A DNA stretch of 64,000 nucleotides from CAZJWR01 sp964549765. Its GTDB lineage: Bacteria; Zixibacteria; MSB-5A5; GN15; JAAZOE01. The position numbers and the translations under genes were made by a program. The notes under the pieces are model-generated. The model was given only the letters and a program-made list of their open reading frames with translations. It did not search any database and was not told the origin of the DNA. The DNA lies in the NCBI GenBank assembly GCA_964549765.1, contig CAZJWR010000002.1, forward strand, positions 55,593 to 119,592, in the 5' to 3' direction. Below, piece after piece: positions 58,812 to 64,000 of this stretch (positions are counted from its first letter, which is position 1; each line of letters begins with the position of its first letter).

Positions 58812-59879
58812 TTATGCAATATAAATGGTTAATTCATCTTTCGGAATGACCCGGCCGATTTCGACCGCGTCCACCCCCTGATCGATCAGCGCCTTCAGAA
58901 GATCATCCGCGGATTTTTCGCCGACAGCGATCAGCAGCCCGCCCGAGGTTTGGGCATCGTATACGATATCCCGGACATATCGCTCCAGCGTAGCGCCGAA
59001 TTCGATTTTATCGTCGAGGTATTTCTCGTTGGCGTCGGCCCCGCCGGTCAACGCGCCCGCTTTAGAGTGTTTGATCGTTCCCGGCAGGAGATGCACTTTG
59101 GCGAATTCTATCTCGACCGACACATCGGAGCCGGCCGCCATTTCGTAGCAATGGCCGCCCAGCCCGAAGCCGGTTATATCGGTGGCGGCATGCGCCCCGT
59201 ACCGCACCATTTCATCGCCCGCTATCCGATTGAGGGCCGTCATCGACGTCACCGCCGCCGCTTCCTCTTCGGGCGTCGCCTGATCGCGTTTGACGGCGGT
59301 CGAGATGATTCCCGTCCCCAGCGGTTTGGTCAGTATCAGCCGGTCGCCCACCTGCGCACAGCAGTTGCGGACGATCCGGTCGGGATGGATCAGGCCCGTG
59401 ACGGCCAGGCCGTACTTGAGCTCGTTGTCCTTGACGCTGTGACCGCCAACGATGACCGCGCCCGCTTCGGCGATTTTGTCGGCGCCGCCGCGAAGAATAT
59501 CGCTGATGATGCCGGGTTCCATTTTGGCGGGAAAGCCGATGATATTCAATGCCGTGATCGGCGTCCCACCCATGGCGTAGACGTCCGATAAGGCATTGGC
59601 CGCCGCCACCTGCCCGAACGCATAGGGATCGTCGACTATCGGCGGGAAAAAATCGACCGTCTGCACCAGAGCCGTATTGTCGGTGAGTTGATACACCCCG
59701 GCGTCATCGACACCGTCGATGCCGACCAGGAGCTTATCCGATTTCGGCAGAGTGAACCGTTTCAAAATCTCGCCCAGCACCGCCGGGCCGACTTTGGATG
59801 CTCACCCGGCGCAGGAGACTTCGGCCGTGAGTTTGATCTTGCGGTCTTTGCGACCGTCGTGGATTTCCATCGGTTCCAT
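58812..59879 (-). CDS. selD: Selenide, water dikinase, selenocysteine-containing SelD
   Basis: A 355-residue selenophosphate synthetase in which TGA at 59804-59802 is read as selenocysteine. The frame upstream of it reads KIKLTAEVSCAG-U-ASKVGPAVL, matching the active-site position (Cys/Sec before the conserved lysine) of SelD. Downstream are GIDGVDDAG, VGGHSVKDNELKYG, and HAATDITGFGLGGHC, all family motifs. Standard gene calling would begin at 59780 and lose the active site. In-frame ATGs at 59891, 59879 and 59870 are all possible; none has a clear RBS. SelD makes selenophosphate for Sec-tRNA synthesis. Confidence 0.88.
59772..59804 (-). promoter_or_regulatory. SECIS-like hairpin and UGA of selD
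   Basis: The UGA at 59804-59802 is followed after 13 bases by GCCCGGC, a GGU triloop, and GCUGGGC: a 7-bp stem (59788-59772) with one G-U pair. The loop starts 20 bases after the UGA, as in bacterial SECIS elements, and contains the G and U expected at the apex. Confidence 0.75.
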
Positions 59880-59951
59880 ATCAGCGCACATGGTACGGAA
59901 TGGCGGCGTCGCTGGCAAGGAATTTCACCCCGGAAGGTCCGCGCCATCGGA

Positions 59952-60005
59952 AAATTCGTTGGACTATTAACGGCTTCATTGATTTACAGCGAATTGGGTT
60001 CGTTT
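59952..60005 (+). repeat. 54-bp imperfect direct repeat, copy 1
   Basis: It starts AAATTCGTTGGAC and ends TTACAGCGAATTGGGTTCG plus TTT; the middle differs between copies. Copy 2 lies exactly 198 bp downstream. Confidence 0.8.
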
Positions 60006-60149
60006 CCCGCGGGGAGCGGGTTTTCTGCTGTCGCGTGTATGACCAAGATTTCCGGAATGAACGCTTATTCCTAGCCCCTTTCTTGGAATGCCCTCACTCC
60101 TGACTGCCAAGAGGCCCTCACCCGCCGGGAGAGGGGGGGCAAGTCCCAA

Positions 60150-60203
60150 AAATTCGTTGGACAAGGATGCGTGATATGGGATTACAGCGAATTGGGTTCG
60201 TTT
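60150..60203 (+). repeat. 54-bp imperfect direct repeat, copy 2
   Basis: The first 13 and last 22 bases match copy 1 exactly and the total length is the same. The 19-base centre differs. It lies between selD and the surface-protein gene. Confidence 0.8.
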
Positions 60204-60470
60204 GTTCAATTTTACTGTTTTCAGACGATTTCCTTGTCGGCAATAATGTGCCATTCTCGCCGAAATCGCATCCGACGGCTGTATTTTTCGACATTTGCAT
60301 AGACGCTTCCTCCAATAGTCAAGGTCCTCTATATAACGGCCCCGTGACACAAACTGCATCGATTCGCTATAAATTTGCGGTTGACGTGGTGGGGGATGCG
60401 GAAGTAGCAGGAATAATGCCGTTGTCTACCTTCGGCGGATCGCAACCGGAGGTCGCGGCCATCCGTGGGA

Positions 60471-63400
60471 TTATTTCAAGAGCAGCATTTTCTTGGTTTT
60501 GAGGAAATCTCCCGCCTGTAGATTGTAGAGATATATTCCCGTTGCGACCGGCACGCCGTCGCGGTCTCGCCCGTCCCAGTAAACCGTTTTTTCGCCTGCA
60601 GGCTGGAATTCATCGACCAATACCCGCACCGTCTGCCCGAGGACGTTGTGAATGGTAAGTTTGACATGTGCAGATTTCGGCAAATAGTAATCGATTCTCG
60701 TCGATGCATTGAACGGATTCGGGTAATTCTGGTTGAGAGTAAACTGATCGGGTATTATTGACTCGTCCTCAGAATCGACATCAGTGGGCGCGGCGCTGAA
60801 CATGTGCAGGAATCCGTTAGGGCTGGATACATATAACTTTTCGTGAGACACCACCGGAAAACCGGCAACAGGAGCACTCCAAACCGCCTTATGGGTATTA
60901 ATATCCACGGCATACGCCGTCGAGCATGAACTTAAAAATACATAATTATTGTCGATCAGCGGGGAGTAATCCGTGCCGACTATGGGCGACAATACTGGGG
61001 AAAAGAGCCCTTCCTCGCAGGTAAACGACCACAGCGAGTCTCCCGTTTTGACGTCACGAACATCAAGTACACCATTTCGAATTACATATACGTTTCCGTC
61101 ATGAATAGCTGGCGTGTTGAAATAAATCTGATCTCCGCCGACCTGCCAGACCTGCTCGTGCGTATTAATATCAAAAGCCCGAAGATAGTAAATGTCGGGG
61201 AGAAAAACAATTTCCAGGGATGTGTCGATGACGGCCATCGTGTTCATCACGTCATATGTAGAATCATCTCCACGCAAAGCTTTATCATCGTGGATGTATG
61301 ACCAAAGCACTTCTCCCGAGGTTTTGTCCAATACGAACAATTTAGTTACAAAGGTGTGGGCAACAGATACATACAATTTGTCACCATATTGAGCTGGTGT
61401 CCAGCGATCCCATAATCCATTTATGGGATCACCCAATCTTTTTTTCCAAAGAATTTCACCCGACAAGGCATCAAAAGTATGGACACCTCCATAGAAATCC
61501 CCGCATATGCTTACCTGACCATCGTAAACGGCCGGCGCAAGACTCCTATGGTGTTGATTTGGATAACTTGTTCTCCAAACCTCCGTCCCGGTCTCTATGT
61601 CAAGAGCCGACACGAAGCTCGGCATATCCTTGACCTGGATAAATACCATACCATACCCATAGCTTGGTTGAGAAAAATAGTCTTTGGGGCCGTAATCCGC
61701 CCGCCAGAGTAGATGACCATCGTTGGCGTCAAGACACCAGACATAAAGACCGCTCCCGTGCGAGGTAATGAAAAGCCTATCGCCTACGACGGTAGCCGGC
61801 CAGATCGGTCCCGGGGAGACCCGGATCGCCCACTGGCGCTCCAATGGCGGCTGAATCTTATCGTGTGGATTGTACCCAGTGCGACAGACGTTGCCCCTAT
61901 CGGTCGTCCAGTCCGATGACGTTTCTTCCACTTGTACTGCAAACGACCGGGTCACCCAACTGCCCCATTTTTCGCCGTTACTGACCCTGACGCGAGCCAG
62001 ATAGGCATGGTGATCCTGCAATGGCTGCCCAGCGTAGACCAAATGAGTATCCGCGGATTGAACCGGCCTGGTTGCCCACATTTCAACGTCTTGCCAGTTG
62101 TTATCTGTGCCTACTTCCAATTGGTACTGCTCTTGACTGGTCGGATCCATGTCGACAAACGACCAGTAGAATTCAGGCGTCAGCGTGGGAAGAATATCTC
62201 TTATCGCGCCCGGACCAAAATCGAATCCGACCGGCAGGGGATAGTCCAGGTCGAAAGGCAAAGCCCCGATATCGTTGCGGGAACCGTCCGGGTCATAATA
62301 TCGCCGGTGAGGGTCCCCGGCATCTATGCAGGGGGATTCAGGAAGCAGGCGGTAGTCACCGTCGAGACGGTACACGAAGCGCGGATCGGCGACCATATTC
62401 TCCGGCCCAGGATTGGAAGTCAGAGAATCGTCGATCAGCCGATGGCTGGTATTGTTCCAGAAGCAATTATGGGAATACTCGGGGAACTTACCCTCGGTCG
62501 CGTATTGGGAAAAATGGGTGAAGATGTTGTTTTTGACGATCCCCCGATTGAACTTGGAGATAACGCCGGTGAGGTTGCGGTCAAAGGTATTATTGAGGAT
62601 TTCGGTCTCCCGGTTGTTGGTCAACATCCGTATGCAACCGGCTTCCCTATTCACATAAAACAGATTCCGCTCGATTATCGCATTTCCCCATACCATAATA
62701 ACCGCAGAACTGCTGTCCCCCCCCCTCGTTGCCGGTAAAGCGACATTCCGAAATGATCACCCTCGCCGAATCAGAAATGTATATGGCCTGCGGCCCCTTG
62801 CTGCCGTAAACGGTGAAACCGCACAACTCCGCCAAAGTGGGTTCCCATACGTGGAAGGTCGACTTGGCGGGATCTTCCGGCTGGAGGATTGTGGACAACG
62901 CCCCCTCCTCGCCGACGATGCATATATTTTTGGCGGAATCGCGAACATTCTCCGAATAGGTTCCGGGAGCGACCAGGATCATGTCCCCGTCAATTGAGGC
63001 ATCGACGGCTGACTGAATCGTGGGCCATTGGCCGGGAACCCGCAGGACCGCCCCGCCGGTTAGTGTGAAGACCGCAAGCGGCGTCCACTCCGAATATTCG
63101 AAACCGTCGAATGTCCGAGCCCGCCACCAATAGTCTCTTCCGGCTTCCAGATTATAAACCGGCTTGAGAAGAGTCGAGTCCGGCTGTTCCTTTACATTGG
63201 TGCGGCAGCGAAGCAGCTTTGACATACCTGGGTCGTCGTATATTTCATATTCGTACAAAAGGCTATCGCTCTCAGCGTCAAACGCATTTTCGACGGACAT
63301 TTCAAATACGAATGCCCTCACCGATTCGCCGTCGGCCGGCCAGTGCGGCACCGGCGGCATCGGTTCGGTATTCATACGAAACTGAAGCTGTGACCAGTCG

Positions 63401-64000
63401 CCCCACGTGACCCCATTCGAAACGCGCACACGGATAAAATAGGCCTCACCGTCCAGCAATTCCAGACCACTGTAAGCAGCAGATGTGTCTGGTGAAGTTG
63501 CCTGACCGGTAGACCACATCTCGGCTATGGTCCAGTCACTGTCGGTTCCGACTTCGATCTCAAACGCGACCTGAGCGGCAACCGAATCGTAATAGCTCCA
63601 ATATATGGTTGGGAAATGACCTACAACATGGTCGTTTTCGCCGTCACCGAAATTGATATGAAATACCTGCGGATATGCTTTCGAAAACGGCAAAAAGCCA
63701 ATATCGTTGCGAGAACCGTCAGGGTCGTTGTATTCCGGAGCCGGATCGCCGGCATTTATACACGGCGAGGCCTGGTCAAGGGAAAAGTCCAGCATTCCCG
63801 GGGCCACAAGCCGGGGATCGGCGATAATAGTATGCGTGCCGCCATCCGAGAACCCAAGGTAATTGCGATAGTTCCACAGGCAGTTATAATCGAGTTCTTC
63901 GAAATGGCCCGTAATCCCCGTAATCGCATAATTCCTCGTATTGCAAATGATGTTATTCTTCGCCACGCCATAAACGGAAGACGTGATAAAACCACCGGAG
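60471..64000 (-). CDS. Large surface protein: parallel beta-helices, PQQ-like propeller, type IX sorting domain; frameshift at a G9 tract
   Basis: The coding frame enters from the right edge and runs to 60471, with a -1-type break at 62717-62725. The right part shows beta-helix repeats (ISECRFTGN), a Fn3-like segment (WWRARTFDG, AYFIRVRVSNG), and repeated SPCINAGDPAPEYNDPDGSRNDIG. After the break come NAIIERNLFYVNREAG beta-helix coils and the same CIDAGDPHRRYYDPDGSRNDIG motif. A seven-blade PQQ-like propeller follows (ANDGHLLW, LSGEILW, TSGEVLW). The C-terminus has FTLNQNYPNPFNASTRIDYY, typical of type A T9SS sorting domains. Without the break the protein exceeds 1150 residues. A G8 tract would restore the frame. 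Secretion to the surface is inferred. Confidence 0.8.
62717..62725 (-). other. Nine-G homopolymer at the frame break of the surface-protein gene
   Basis: On the coding (minus) strand nine G follow GA and precede ACAGC. With eight G the frame reads NEGGDSSSAVIMVWGNA and joins the two halves; with nine it terminates at 62647 after CDNRAESVLCE. The two frames overlap 62647-62696. Confidence 0.85.

Larger units (their letters stand above)
59880..60470. other. Intergenic segment containing two direct repeats
   Basis: About 590 bp with no supported gene. It includes the selD upstream region and the two 54-bp repeats listed next. A GC-rich CCTCACCCGCCGGGAGAGG stretch lies near 60114-60136. I see no RNA gene. 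Confidence 0.5.

Noticed and set aside
58812..59780. A 322-residue SelD starting at 59780
   Set aside because: This start removes the active-site region. The upstream frame continues through a TGA with a matching SECIS-like hairpin.
1..64000. CRISPR array, tRNA, rRNA, integrase or transposase
   Set aside because: No regularly spaced repeats, no tRNA-like cloverleaf in spacers, and no integrase or transposase motifs were seen in either strand.

Overview
The window is about 57% G+C, gene-dense, and free of rRNA, tRNA, phage or IS genes. It looks like a chromosome segment of an uncultured Gram-negative bacterium of the FCB group, most plausibly Candidatus Zixibacteria. That placement is inferred from a C-terminal type IX-style sorting domain (NYPNPFN motif), SprA-like lipoproteins, many lipobox proteins, and serine palmitoyltransferase plus inositol-phosphate synthase. 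No marker tree could be run.

Region 1 (1-18281) is built for anaerobic aromatic catabolism. A minus-strand operon reads tetR-bzdN-O-P-Q-M-V, a bzd-type class I ATP-dependent benzoyl-CoA reductase with its ferredoxin and a flavin/Fe-S ferredoxin oxidoreductase that runs off the left edge. Divergent from it is a plus-strand molybdenum hydroxylase operon of the 4-hydroxybenzoyl-CoA reductase type (FAD, 2Fe-2S and Mo subunits), bordered on both sides by noncoding repeats. A minus-strand cluster then encodes two 2-oxoacid:ferredoxin oxidoreductases sharing one ferredoxin, plus a DUF364 protein. The simplest reading is that 2-oxoacid oxidation reduces ferredoxin, which feeds the dearomatising reductase.

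Region 2 (18660-26698) is an acyl-CoA/propionyl-CoA block: acyl-CoA dehydrogenase, split methylmalonyl-CoA mutase, a metallo-beta-lactamase-fold hydrolase, and a three-gene propionyl-CoA carboxylase.

Region 3 (26768-44816) is mostly housekeeping: a lipoprotein, a LigD-type phosphoesterase gene broken by an in-frame TGA, ArsC-like phosphatase, dCMP deaminase, SecDF, a sirtuin, a PflX-like radical SAM protein, a 1048-residue TPR/TonB-type lipoprotein, pyrK-pyrD-pyrF, two paralogous unknown proteins, and pgsA-pgpA-cinA-thpR-recA.

Region 4 (45023-64000) is envelope-centred: a serine palmitoyltransferase/GNAT pair (candidate ceramide synthesis), lipoproteins, a small outer-membrane-like protein, cyclophilin, S41 protease, thymidylate kinase, myo-inositol-1-phosphate synthase, a MarR regulator behind a perfect consensus promoter, two SprA-like lipoproteins, a selenocysteine-containing SelD with a SECIS-like hairpin, and a large beta-helix/PQQ-propeller surface protein whose frame is shifted at a nine-G tract.

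Three reading-frame disruptions (LigD TGA, a CCC tract in a SprA-like gene, a G9 tract in the surface protein) could be biological or assembly errors. Two of them sit at short homopolymers.
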